From UBA5239 sp040394635 (lineage in GTDB: Bacteria > Verrucomicrobiota > Lentisphaeria > Victivallales > Victivallaceae): a stretch of DNA of 64,000 nucleotides. Positions 8,817 to 16,959 of this stretch are shown here, in pieces. The position numbers were made by a program, and so were the translations under genes. The first letter of the stretch is position 1. Each line of letters begins with the position of its first letter. The stretch lies in the NCBI GenBank assembly GCA_040394635.1, contig JBEBRW010000002.1:62001-126000 (forward strand), written 5' to 3'. The notes below the pieces were generated by a model, which was not told the origin of the DNA, made no database searches, and worked only from the letters and a program-made list of their open reading frames with translations.

Positions 8817-9968
8817 TTATATCTCCTTCTGCGCGGGGACCACCGGCAAGGTGAAGTCGCTGCCGATGTAGTTTTTGCCATCGCTCCAGGCATACAGCCC
8901 GAGCGTCCAGTAATATTCGTTGCCATTGGACAGCTTGACCGAATGCATGGTGCCGACCGGAACGGTGAATTTGAGCATGCCCTGCCCTTCGCCCGGGTGG
9001 TCTTTTTCCATCAGCAGTTGCGAATAAAACAGGCTCTCGATGGTTTCCGAGTGTTTGCCCTCCTGATAGGTATATTTCTCAATGCCGGACAACAGGATGA
9101 TCACTTTGCCGGACTGCGCCGCCTGCGGCAGGCGCCACTCCAGCGTCAACTCTTTGCCGGGCCGGGCGACCGACTGGCTGATATCCAGTTCGTAAACGTT
9201 CTGCGTGAAATTCATCAGCGCCCGGACAAACGACCACAGTATCGCCAACGTAGCCACCCCCGCAATCACCGCGCCTGCCAAAAGCGCCAACCGAAGTACA
9301 GTCTCGGGCACCTTGCAACACGCAATCGCCAAAGCGACCGTCGCTCCGCCAAATATGCTCACTGCAAAAAAACCGCCGCCCAGCCGTCCCAAACTGCCCG
9401 AACACGCCTTGAGCCGGTAATAACCGCTGCGCCCGACCGCCTTGACAGCCACAGCCTGGACGTCCATCGCTTTCGCACGCGTCCTTCTCAGCGTGAATAT
9501 AATCCCGCCCAGCCCAATGCAGAAAAAGAGCCCCGGCATCAATATCCTCAGCCAGATGAATTCACCCACACTACGGACGATCACCGCACTGGATGGTTTA
9601 TCCGGGTCGACATAGCATTTGATCTGCTTCCCCTTCGGATACCGCTCGACAATCACCCGTTTGGTTTCATAACCGCTGGAGTGTCCGAAGTCGAAATCAT
9701 AACGAGTACCGGTATAAGGCTGCTGGTCGTATTGATAGTTGTAGGTAATCTTGACGGCATAAGTAGTACCGCCCTTGCTGCCTCTCTGCTCGCTGACCCG
9801 GCTCGACTCGACCACGGCGTCCGTCTCGATCCAATTCCTCGAAGCAAGCACCATCCAACAGGGATAAAACACCATGACCCCCAGAAACCCCAGTCCGAAC
9901 AGCATGAAAATCCCAAAACCAAAAATCGCCACACCCTTCCCGGCTTTCTTCTTTTTTCCTTTTCCCAT
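8817..9968 (-). CDS. DUF3592 membrane protein with C-terminal arrestin-like beta domain (copy 1)
   Basis: About 383 residues. One membrane helix (about 14-35) precedes the DUF3592 block (NWIETDAVVESSR, then YNYQYDQQPYTGTRYDFD and RYPKGKQIKCYVDPDKPSSA). Three further helices follow, then a beta-rich soluble domain from about residue 255 (ELTLEWRLPQ, KVIILLSGIEKYTY, FTVPVGTM). The very basic start (GKGKKKKAGKG) favours a cytoplasmic N-terminus. I start it at the ATG at 9966-9968, which shares one base with the upstream stop (TGATG) and has AAGGA 7 nt before it; a TTG just upstream is the alternative. Function is unknown. Confidence 0.85.
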   Translation of the reverse strand: MGKGKKKKAGKGVAIFGFGIFMLFGLGFLGVMVFYPCWMVLASRNWIETDAVVESSRVSEQRGSKGGTTYAVKITYNYQYDQQPYTGTRYDFDFGHSSGYETKRVIVERYPKGKQIKCYVDPDKPSSAVIVRSVGEFIWLRILMPGLFFCIGLGGIIFTLRRTRAKAMDVQAVAVKAVGRSGYYRLKACSGSLGRLGGGFFAVSIFGGATVALAIACCKVPETVLRLALLAGAVIAGVATLAILWSFVRALMNFTQNVYELDISQSVARPGKELTLEWRLPQAAQSGKVIILLSGIEKYTYQEGKHSETIESLFYSQLLMEKDHPGEGQGMLKFTVPVGTMHSVKLSNGNEYYWTLGLYAWSDGKNYIGSDFTLPVVPAQKEI

Positions 9969-10453
9969 CAATCATTCCTTAATTTATTAACGCCTGTTTT
10001 CTTTCTCCGAGTGGCGATAATTTCCCACAATCCAAAACCGATAAGAGCGCCCGGCACCAATACTCTCAACCAGAACATATTTCCCAATCCACGAACCATC
10101 ACAGCGGCGGCTGGATTCTTCGGATTCACGTAGCATTTAATATACTTCCCTTGCGGGTATTGTTCAATAACGGTTCCCAAACCGCTGGAGTGTCCAGAAT
10201 CAAAGTTGTAGCTCGTACTGGTATAATGCTGATTTTCGTGCCGGTATTTGTAGGAGATTGTCGGTGGATATGTATAACCGCCTTTCCTGCTTGATTCAAC
10301 TACAGCGTCGGTCTCCACCCAATCCCGGGAGTTGAACAGCTCCCAGCAGGGAAACAACACTATAGCAATCAAAAATACCAGGCCGAACGCAAACATTGCA
10401 AAACCAGAAATTTCCCCATTTTTCTCTGATTTTTTCTTCGTCCGTTTCGTCAT
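9968..10453 (-). CDS. Short DUF3592 membrane protein
   Basis: About 161 residues. It has only the first half of the architecture of its two larger neighbours: a basic N-terminus, a membrane helix, the DUF3592 block (DWVETDAVVESSR, HYTSTSYNFD, QYPQGKYIKCYVNPKNPAAA), a second membrane helix and a short basic tail. The arrestin-like domain is missing. The ATG at 10451-10453 is preferred over the TTG before it. It is the first gene of the tightly packed DUF3592/SNF2/SWIM run. The 50 nt upstream of it are filled by a TTTTGTG-type repeat. Confidence 0.85.
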   Translation of the reverse strand: MTKRTKKKSEKNGEISGFAMFAFGLVFLIAIVLFPCWELFNSRDWVETDAVVESSRKGGYTYPPTISYKYRHENQHYTSTSYNFDSGHSSGLGTVIEQYPQGKYIKCYVNPKNPAAAVMVRGLGNMFWLRVLVPGALIGFGLWEIIATRRKKTGVNKLRND

Positions 10454-10461
10454 CAATCAAT

Positions 10462-10505
10462 TTTCCAGTTTTTGTGTGTTTTTGTGTATTTTGTGGACAA
10501 AAAAA
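10462..10505. repeat. Degenerate TTTTGTG-type intergenic repeat
   Basis: The gap between the AraC gene and the first DUF3592 gene is a run of TTTTTGTGTG/TTTTTGTGTA/TTTTGTGGA units with a period near 10. The same motif forms the right arm of the inverted repeat at 55640-55673. Confidence 0.6.
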
Positions 10506-10506
10506 T

Positions 10507-11355
10507 TCACCGGTAATCGCGGAACTGCGCCGGGGTTTTGCCGTGGTGCTTCAGAAATACTTTGCAGAAATAACTGGTCGAGGCGAATCCGCAACGGTCG
10601 GCCACTTCTTTAACCGTCAGTTTTTCGGTCTGCAGCAGCCTCACGGCCACCCGCATTTTCAGCTCGGTCACGAAGTCCATCGGCGACATGCCGTAGTATT
10701 TGTGAAACTGCCGGATAAAATGAAAACGGCTGTAACCCGCCACTTCGGCCAGTTCATCCACGGTAAGCTCTTCGTCCACACGCGTCAGGCAGTAATCCCG
10801 CACTTTGTCGATGAACGCCGGTGTTTCGCCGCTCCACCCCGACGGCAGGAATTCGCGCACCAGTTCCATGGTGAAGCGATAGCTCGCCGCCGAGGCATCG
10901 AACGGATTATTGAGCCGGTCGTCTTTGCCCGAGCGGAAAAGTTCCTTGGCCAGCCGTAGCGTCTCCGAGCCGGGCTGATGGGTCAGGATCGGGCTGCCGA
11001 TGCGCTTGCGCAGTTCCAGCAGAATCCGGACGATCTCCGAACCATTCATCGTCACATAATAAAATTCCCAATACTGATTGGACTGCTTGAAGTAATAGCA
11101 ATGCTTCTCCGGAATCTTCAGCAGCACGGCGCTTCCAGGTTCGACCAGGTATTCCTTGTTGCCGAACCGCAGGTTGCCGCAGCCGCCGATCGTGTACTGC
11201 CAGAGCAGCATTTCCTTGGAGCCGCGCTTGGTGCCGTCCCAGCAATAAGAACTGGCAGTGGTCAACTGGTGCCCGCAGTTCAACAGCATGGCGTGCAGCG
11301 GAATCAACCGGCCCGGATAAATCGGTGCAAATGATTCATGAAATTCTTCGTACAT
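10507..11355 (-). CDS. AraC-family transcriptional regulator
   Basis: A 282-residue regulator with an N-terminal cupin-like sensing domain (about 10-160) and a C-terminal double helix-turn-helix (about 185-282). The AraC signature is clear: VDELAEVAGYSRFHFIRQFH, and at the end VKEVADRCGFASTSYFCKVF with KTPAQFRDYR. It probably responds to a sugar or related ligand. Its start codon shares one base with the sixA stop (TGATG) and AGG lies 8 nt before it, so the two are coupled. Its target is unknown. The DUF3592 run directly downstream on the same strand is one candidate. Confidence 0.93.
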   Translation of the reverse strand: MYEEFHESFAPIYPGRLIPLHAMLLNCGHQLTTASSYCWDGTKRGSKEMLLWQYTIGGCGNLRFGNKEYLVEPGSAVLLKIPEKHCYYFKQSNQYWEFYYVTMNGSEIVRILLELRKRIGSPILTHQPGSETLRLAKELFRSGKDDRLNNPFDASAASYRFTMELVREFLPSGWSGETPAFIDKVRDYCLTRVDEELTVDELAEVAGYSRFHFIRQFHKYYGMSPMDFVTELKMRVAVRLLQTEKLTVKEVADRCGFASTSYFCKVFLKHHGKTPAQFRDYR

Positions 11356-11819
11356 CAGAAATACCTGCCTGAAATTATGTCAGTGCCAAACGTTTTCCAG
11401 CTTTTCGCCGAATCGCGGATCATCGCCATACCGGCCGGGCGCAGGCTGCGCATTTCGCCGTTCAGCCCCGAGGCCAGCGAACTGACCGTGGGGTTGTGCC
11501 CGACCACCAGCACCACGGAAATATCGTCATCCGTATGCTGGATCTGGCGCAGCAGTTCGTAATCGTCGATATGGTACAGCGCCCGCTCGGCCACAATCAC
11601 CGCATCCGGCACCCCGAGCACCGCCGCCATCCGCACCGCGGTCTGCGATGTCCGCATGGCCGAGCTGCACAGGATCAGCCCGGGAATCAGGTTTTCGGCG
11701 CGCAGATGGAGCGCCGCCATATTGACTTCCTCCAGTCCGTCCGGAGTCAGCTTGCGGTCGAAATCGGCTCTGGCCCACCCTTCGGCATGCCCGTGTCGCA
11801 TGATAATCAATGTTTTCAT
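11355..11819 (-). CDS. sixA: SixA-like phosphohistidine phosphatase
   Basis: Histidine-phosphatase superfamily (phosphoglycerate-mutase fold), short SixA type of 154 residues. The catalytic RHG motif is at residues 8-10 (IIMRHGHAEGW), the second arginine lies in CSSAMRTSQTA, and the second histidine in VVLVVGHNPTVSSL. SixA enzymes remove phosphate from phosphohistidine in signalling or phosphotransfer proteins; no such partner is encoded nearby. It is divergent from the SpoU gene across a 72-nt gap. Confidence 0.88.
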   Translation of the reverse strand: MKTLIIMRHGHAEGWARADFDRKLTPDGLEEVNMAALHLRAENLIPGLILCSSAMRTSQTAVRMAAVLGVPDAVIVAERALYHIDDYELLRQIQHTDDDISVVLVVGHNPTVSSLASGLNGEMRSLRPAGMAMIRDSAKSWKTFGTDIISGRYF

Positions 11820-11891
11820 GGGTGTAATTTAAACCCAACTTCATAAAAATCAACTTTGAAAATCGGGCAACTGATAGTATGTTAAAGAATT

Positions 11892-12413
11892 ATGAAAGAA
11901 ACTCCTTACAGCGAAAATAAATTGCGCTCCAGATCGAGCGGACCGCCGGCGGTAACGCTGGTACTCGACCGCCTGCGCAGCGCCCACAATACCGGCAATA
12001 TTTTCCGGATCGCCGAGGCCATCGGCGCCCGCGAGATCATCGCCTGCGGCTACACGCCGGCCCCCGGACATCCCAAGCTGGCCAAAACCGCCATGGACAC
12101 CGACACCATGGTCCCGTGCCGTCAATGCCCGGACTCCCTGACCGCGGTGAACATGCTCCGCGCCGAGGGTGTCCGCCAGGTGATCGCGGTGGAGGCCACC
12201 GAAACCAGTGTTTTCGCCTGGGATTACGAGTATGAATTTCCGCTGGCGCTGGTGCTGGGCAACGAAGCACTGGGGGTGACCCCCGAAACGCTGGCCGCCT
12301 GCGACGCCACCGTCAGCCTGCCCATGTACGGCATCAAAGCCTCCATCAACGTCGGCAACTGCGCGGCCGCGGTCCTCTACGCCATTATCGCCAAATATAC
12401 CCGAGGGTTATAA
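11892..12413 (+). CDS. SpoU/TrmH-family RNA 2'-O-methyltransferase
   Basis: A 173-residue SPOUT knot methyltransferase without an N-terminal RNA-binding extension. Motif 1 is LDRLRSAHNTGNIFRIAEA. Motif 2 is LALVLGNEALGVTPE. Motif 3 is SLPMYGIKASINVGNCAAA, where family members usually have a Ser-Leu-Asn-Val core. It should transfer a methyl group from S-adenosylmethionine to a ribose 2'-hydroxyl in tRNA or rRNA. The next gene follows after 3 nt. A larger TrmH/RlmB-type relative is encoded at 33414-34166. Confidence 0.9.
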   Translation: MKETPYSENKLRSRSSGPPAVTLVLDRLRSAHNTGNIFRIAEAIGAREIIACGYTPAPGHPKLAKTAMDTDTMVPCRQCPDSLTAVNMLRAEGVRQVIAVEATETSVFAWDYEYEFPLALVLGNEALGVTPETLAACDATVSLPMYGIKASINVGNCAAAVLYAIIAKYTRGL

Positions 12414-12416
12414 TAT

Positions 12417-13175
12417 ATGAAAATCAAGTTGACCGGAAAAAATATCGAAGACATCCGTCCCCTGTTGAATTCATACGGACTGGAGGAAACCGACGGCGCG
12501 CCGGAGCTCATCGTGGCCTACGGCGGCGACGGCAGCCTGCTCGGAGCCGAGCGCACCTACCCCGGCCTCCCCAAACTGCCGTTGCGCGACACCCGCAGCG
12601 CCCGGCTCTGCGAAGAGCATGTCCACGAAAAACAGCTGCAGACTTTCCTCGACGGCAAAACCACTCTCAGCACGCTGAAAAAGCTGGAGGCCCGGGTGAC
12701 CTCGCATCACCTGCTGGCCCTGAACGATATTTATATCCACAACCACGACCCCGCCAGCGCCCTGCGCTATCAGGTCTGGATCGACAATCAGCTTTATGCC
12801 GAGGAAATCGCCGGCGACGCCGTCGGCCTCTCTTCCGTGCACGGCAGCTCGGCGTATTACCGCAGCATTACCCACAGCGTGTTCCGGGTGGGGCTCGGCC
12901 TGGCCTTCAGCAACAGCATGGAGCTGGTCAATCACATGGTGATCAGTGAGGAATCCGAGGTCCGCATCAAAATCATCCGCGGCCCCGGCGTAATCATTGC
13001 CGACAACGATCCGGAGCGGATCATCATGAAAGAGTGCGACGAGGTTCTCCTGCGTCAGTCGAACCAAATCGCCCACATTTACGGTCTCGAGAACTTCATG
13101 TGTCCCAAGTGCCGTTTCCTGCGTCATTTCAACCAGTACCCGTTCGTCCGGATGACCGGCCCGCAGTCAACTTAA
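12417..13175 (+). CDS. Divergent ATP-NAD kinase-like protein
   Basis: A 252-residue protein of the NAD kinase/diacylglycerol kinase fold. The nucleotide-binding GGDGS motif (AYGGDGSLLGAE) is intact and the NAD-site GSSAYYRS replaces the usual GSTAY. The segment after GGDGS is unlike normal NadK: where a GINLG-type motif is expected it reads LPLRDTRSARLC. The C-terminus carries a CxxC (CPKCRFLRH). It may be a genuine but divergent NadK or a related kinase. It is co-transcribed with the SpoU gene and its last 4 nt overlap the convergent OadG-like gene. Confidence 0.75.
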   Translation: MKIKLTGKNIEDIRPLLNSYGLEETDGAPELIVAYGGDGSLLGAERTYPGLPKLPLRDTRSARLCEEHVHEKQLQTFLDGKTTLSTLKKLEARVTSHHLLALNDIYIHNHDPASALRYQVWIDNQLYAEEIAGDAVGLSSVHGSSAYYRSITHSVFRVGLGLAFSNSMELVNHMVISEESEVRIKIIRGPGVIIADNDPERIIMKECDEVLLRQSNQIAHIYGLENFMCPKCRFLRHFNQYPFVRMTGPQST

Positions 13176-13405
13176 CCGTGTTTGTGCCGGTGAGCGGCGA
13201 TCGCAGCAGCGGCGGCCATGCGCAACTTTTCGTCATTGCCGCCTTTCGTGGCTGACGCCGCTTCTTTTTTCGGCTCCAGGAGATGCTCGAAAGGTTTGGC
13301 AATCGCGCGGTTCAGATAAATCGCTCCGATCACCACAACCAGAAATCCGGCTACAGCGCCCAAACCGACCGCAGCCAGCTTTACGCCATCCATTACAAGT
13401 TCCAT
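13172..13405 (-). CDS. OadG-like small membrane protein (decarboxylase sodium-pump gamma type)
   Basis: About 77 residues: one membrane helix (VKLAAVGLGAVAGFLVVVIG), a charged linker, then a helix ending AAAAAIAAHRHKHG. This layout and the Ala-rich His-ending tail are typical of OadG, the small assembly subunit of Na+-pumping decarboxylases. No alpha or beta subunit lies in the window, so it is an orphan here. I prefer the second of two adjacent ATGs (13403-13405) because AGGG is then properly spaced. Confidence 0.65.
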   Translation of the reverse strand: MELVMDGVKLAAVGLGAVAGFLVVVIGAIYLNRAIAKPFEHLLEPKKEAASATKGGNDEKLRMAAAAAIAAHRHKHG

Positions 13406-13408
13406 CAT

Positions 13409-13720
13409 TGTCCCTTTTTGTTCACGTTTTATTCATTGGCGAATACCCGGATAAACGGGGCAGATTCCGATGCTTTAATTCTCACTTTAAACAGCAATAT
13501 TTTACCATGCCAATAAAATAGAAATGCGATCGATAATCATGGACAATATATATTAAGACGTTATCCAAATCAAATAATTTAAGAATTTTTCAGCAATTTT
13601 TTTATATCCATACTATTCAAGATTAATATAAATTTGCATCAATGCCGACTCATCCATTAAGCTTTACACGGACGACAGGCGGGCATTCACAAAAATATAC
13701 CCAATTAATCTAGCACTTTA
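13409..13720. other. AT-rich intergenic region
   Basis: 312 bp between the uridine kinase stop and the OadG-like start. It is far more AT-rich than the surroundings, with runs such as AATATATATTAAG. I see no gene, tRNA-like fold or convincing terminator. It must hold the promoter for the OadG-like gene on the minus strand and the 3' end of the uridine kinase transcript. I could not fix a -35/-10 pair with confidence. Confidence 0.5.
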
Positions 13721-14269
13721 TCAAATCAGGCTTTTAAGGTAAGCGGCGATCACGGCTACTTTGCGTTCAGTGATATTGCTGCCGTTGATGATGATGTCGG
13801 CATGGCTTTTCAGGGGTTCATAGAATTCTTCGTGGCGGAACCGCTGTGTTCCGAGGAAATAATCGGCCTCTTCTTCCAGGGTGATCCCCAATGCCATCCG
13901 CCGCTTGATCCGGCGGTAAAAGCGCTCATCCGAGGAGGTATCGACGAAAATCGTCAGGTCGCACTTCTCCCGGACCTCCGGCTCGAAAATGGCAAACACC
14001 CCTTCGACGATAACGACCTGCGCCTCACCGCCCAAGGCGCTGGCCAGCGCTTCATGGTAGGCGGCGAAGTCCCAGCTTTCCGGCTGGTTGAAATCATCAA
14101 AACTATTGCCGGAAAAACGCGAAATCATCTGCGGCTTCACCGGCTTGAAAAAACGGTCCGTGTGAATGATCTCCGACTTGAAGCCGGCCAGCATTTCCGC
14201 CAGTTTTTCGCTCAGGTAACTTTTCCCGGAGGCACTGCCGCCGCCGATTCCCGCCAATATTTTTTTCAT
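13721..14269 (-). CDS. udk: Uridine kinase
   Basis: P-loop kinase of pyrimidine salvage that phosphorylates uridine or cytidine. The Walker A motif GGGSASGKS is at residues 9-17 and is followed by HTDRFFKP. A Walker-B-like strand VVIVEGVFAIFEP marks the nucleoside site, and the lid is FYRRIKRRMALG. I start it at the ATG at 14267-14269: GGAG lies 7 nt upstream and the P-loop then falls at the usual place. The longer reading frame upstream adds 43 residues with no homology. Length is 182 aa, slightly shorter than typical Udk. Confidence 0.85.
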   Translation of the reverse strand: MKKILAGIGGGSASGKSYLSEKLAEMLAGFKSEIIHTDRFFKPVKPQMISRFSGNSFDDFNQPESWDFAAYHEALASALGGEAQVVIVEGVFAIFEPEVREKCDLTIFVDTSSDERFYRRIKRRMALGITLEEEADYFLGTQRFRHEEFYEPLKSHADIIINGSNITERKVAVIAAYLKSLI

Positions 14270-14388
14270 CTTCAGACTCCACTGTTTCGTATACTGAGTT
14301 GCATTCCATCGGCAGTTACAAGCTTTATGATTGCAATTCGGTATTATATAAGATAATGCCGATTTCGGCGATAGCAATCCGCGTCCGG

Positions 14389-14416
14389 TTGAATTCAAGG
14401 CGAAAAGGTGTATATT
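14389..14416 (+). promoter_or_regulatory. Predicted sigma-70-type promoter for the MFS gene
   Basis: TTGAAT, a 16-nt spacer, then TATATT, ending 29 nt before the MFS start codon. Confidence 0.5.
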
Positions 14417-14445
14417 ACTTGCTTATATTTATAGGATCACACATT

Positions 14446-15666
14446 ATGAAAATCGCTGATTTATCCGATGTTTTTCACTCCGGCCGCGGTGCGCGAAACT
14501 TTTTCACCGGGGTGCTGCTGTTCGGTATCGCCGTAGGGTGCTTTACCGGAGTTTTCAACAATTACCTGGTCGAAATCCATCATTATGCGGGTTCCCAGCG
14601 CGGACTGCTGGAGTTTTTCCGCGAAATGCCGGGGCTGATGCTGGTGTTCCTGCTCGCGCTGATGCACCGCTTCACCGAATGGCGGATTCTCCGCATCGCC
14701 ACGCTGATCGCGATGCTCGGTACGATCGGGCTGCTTTTTTCCGGGTCCAGCAGTTTCATGGTCATCTGCATGGTGGTCCTGTGGAGCGTAGGCGAACACC
14801 TGATGATGCCGGTGCGAAACTCCATCGCGCTGCACATCGCCAAGCCCAATAAACAGGGCTCTTCGCTGGGCATATTTTCCAGCATCGGCTATGCGGGGCA
14901 GGTATTCGGCGGCCTGGTGGTCGTGGCGGTATTTTTCCTGATCAAAACATTGTTTCCGGACGCTGCGCGAATCGTTTCCTACAATGCCATCTGGGTCATC
15001 ATGATGGGGCTGATGCTCCTCTGCTTCCTCTGCTCGTTTCCGAAGGGCGGCGTGGGCGACGAAATCGTCAAGAGGCCGCGGCTCTATTTTCACCGCAAAT
15101 ACAACAAGTTCTATATTCTTGAGCTCTTTTACGGGGCCCGCAAGCAGATTTTCATCACCTTCGCGCCGTTCGTGCTGGTCATCATTTATGGACTGGAACC
15201 CCGGGATATGGGGATTCTGATCGGGGTCTGCGCGGCCATCAACATTTTCGGCGGCACGCTGGTCGGCAAACTGATCGACCGCTTCGGCTACCGCAACATC
15301 ATGATTTATGACACGGTGGTGCTGTTTTTCGTCTGCATCATTTACGGCTTCGCCGACAAATGGTTCCCGAAAGAAGTGGCGCTGTGGATCGTGGTGATCA
15401 ATTACGTGCTCGATGCGATCATCAGCACCGCCGCCATGGCCTCGAGCATTTACGTGCGCTCGATCTCGAATTCCAAAGAAGAATTGTCGTCCACGCTAAG
15501 TACCGGTATTTCGATCAACCACCTGATCAGCGTCTTCGCGGCGCTGCTCGGCGGGGTGCTGTGGGATACGCTGGGCGTGGGCGTGCTGTTCATCTTCGCG
15601 GCGATTATGGCCGTGGCAAACAGTGTGTTCGCATGGACCATCCCCAAGCCGAAATCAATGCAGTGA
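14446..15666 (+). CDS. MFS transporter
   Basis: A 406-residue major facilitator with about 12 membrane helices. The start at 14446 is preceded by AGGA. The region around residues 85-130 has the MFS loop pattern and a GxxxxGxxxxP-like helix pair (LGIFSSIGYAGQVFGG). A second half begins near KFYILELFYGARKQ. A conserved loop, GKLIDRFGYRNIMIYD, resembles the MFS motif between helices 8 and 9. Substrate is unknown. The gene stands alone, convergent with the DUF2851 gene, with which it overlaps by 12 nt. Confidence 0.9.
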   Translation: MKIADLSDVFHSGRGARNFFTGVLLFGIAVGCFTGVFNNYLVEIHHYAGSQRGLLEFFREMPGLMLVFLLALMHRFTEWRILRIATLIAMLGTIGLLFSGSSSFMVICMVVLWSVGEHLMMPVRNSIALHIAKPNKQGSSLGIFSSIGYAGQVFGGLVVVAVFFLIKTLFPDAARIVSYNAIWVIMMGLMLLCFLCSFPKGGVGDEIVKRPRLYFHRKYNKFYILELFYGARKQIFITFAPFVLVIIYGLEPRDMGILIGVCAAINIFGGTLVGKLIDRFGYRNIMIYDTVVLFFVCIIYGFADKWFPKEVALWIVVINYVLDAIISTAAMASSIYVRSISNSKEELSSTLSTGISINHLISVFAALLGGVLWDTLGVGVLFIFAAIMAVANSVFAWTIPKPKSMQ

Positions 15667-16959
15667 TTCGCGCAGGCGGCATCCGGCGCAGTCGCCGCTG
15701 CAGCTCTGGCAGAATTCGCGGTAAAGCTGAATGGCGCCCTGCCCCGCTGCCGCGGACTCCTTGAACACGGCGGCGGTTTTTTCCTCTCCGAACCATCTGG
15801 CGCTGACCGTGCGGATAATGGTATTTTCCTGCATCGGCGGCAATTCGCGCCACGCTTTGGCGGCGAATTCAGCGATGGCCGGGTGTTTATCGAGCCGGCC
15901 GTGCGCGTGCATGGCGGGCAGGATGACATTGATCGCGAGCTCGAGCGCCCGGCTCTTGCCCATGACCGACGCCGCGGGCTTCTTCGGCTTGTAAAAATTA
16001 ATCCAGTGATCCCACATGCCGTCCTTCAATTCGAGCTGCGACAGCATCCCGTCGATAAACGCTTTGTAGGAGCCCGACTTCATCGAGAGATCGACAAAAT
16101 GGCGCAATGGCCGCTCCCCGAAGCGCCGCACCAGCAGCACCGCCGCCGCCACCCGCCGCTCGGGCGTGTTAAATGGCCGGATGCCGTCGCGCCGCCAGCG
16201 GATTTCCGGCCGCGCCTTCAAACGCAGACTCCACCAGCGATCCCAGCATGCGGACTCGAATTTCAGCAGCGGTTCGGCGGGCGGATCGACCGCCGGGTCG
16301 GGCAGCAACCCCGATTCGCCCCAGATGATCGCCTCGTAATCGCGTTCGCGGATATCCTGGGCGTACTCGTGGTAGCGCTCAAAAAGTTCGATGAAATTAT
16401 CGCGGTTATTCTTGTAGCCGACCGCTTCGAACATCGCCCGCAGCGTCGATTTTTCGATTCCTTCCAGCAGCGCCTGACGCGCAATATCGTCGGCCTTGGT
16501 GTGGAAACGGGTCATGCCGGCGTCTTCGAAAAACGTCCGCAGCTCGTCCATGCCCTTGCGGCTGAAAACCGCCGCACACTCGCCCGCCCGGACCTCGGTC
16601 CCGGGCGACGCACTTTCCGGTTCGGGCTTCAACAGCATCAGCGGGGGCAGCTGATTGCGCTGCTCCATGGTCAGGTCGTCGATTTCCGCCACATGCAGAA
16701 TCACGTTGAAATACGCCGGATTCGGCTCGTGGTTGTGCCGGAACCAATCCGAGGCGCGGCTGTGGATCTCCACGTCGCCGGTCAAAACATGATTGTCGAT
16801 TTTGAGCCGGGCGTCGCGAAAATCCGGTCCGGCCTCATGGTTCCATAAACCGGTGGAAATGATCTCGATCACCAGGTTGTCCGCGCTCTTGCAAACCGTC
16901 CCCGGTGCGAGGCGGTTCCATTGCTGCTGCAGCGGCAATTCCTGGTGTTTCGACTTCAA
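15655..16959 (-). CDS. DUF2851 family protein
   Basis: A 434-residue member of DUF2851, recognised by LQQQWNRL near the start, then WNHEAGPDFRDARLKID, GDVEIHSRASDWFRHNH and NVILHVAEID. The function of the family is unknown. The C-terminus has several cysteines (CQSCSGDCAGCRLRE) that could bind a metal or cluster. I choose TTG at 16957-16959 as the start: it overlaps the ligA stop as TTGA, GGAG lies 8 nt before it, and the family homology begins right after. An ATG 72 nt upstream would lie deep inside ligA. Confidence 0.85.
   Translation of the reverse strand: MKSKHQELPLQQQWNRLAPGTVCKSADNLVIEIISTGLWNHEAGPDFRDARLKIDNHVLTGDVEIHSRASDWFRHNHEPNPAYFNVILHVAEIDDLTMEQRNQLPPLMLLKPEPESASPGTEVRAGECAAVFSRKGMDELRTFFEDAGMTRFHTKADDIARQALLEGIEKSTLRAMFEAVGYKNNRDNFIELFERYHEYAQDIRERDYEAIIWGESGLLPDPAVDPPAEPLLKFESACWDRWWSLRLKARPEIRWRRDGIRPFNTPERRVAAAVLLVRRFGERPLRHFVDLSMKSGSYKAFIDGMLSQLELKDGMWDHWINFYKPKKPAASVMGKSRALELAINVILPAMHAHGRLDKHPAIAEFAAKAWRELPPMQENTIIRTVSARWFGEEKTAAVFKESAAAGQGAIQLYREFCQSCSGDCAGCRLRESLH

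Noticed and set aside
14270..14398. N-terminal extension of uridine kinase (43 residues)
   Set aside because: No homology, and a well-placed GGAG supports the internal ATG that gives the normal P-loop position.
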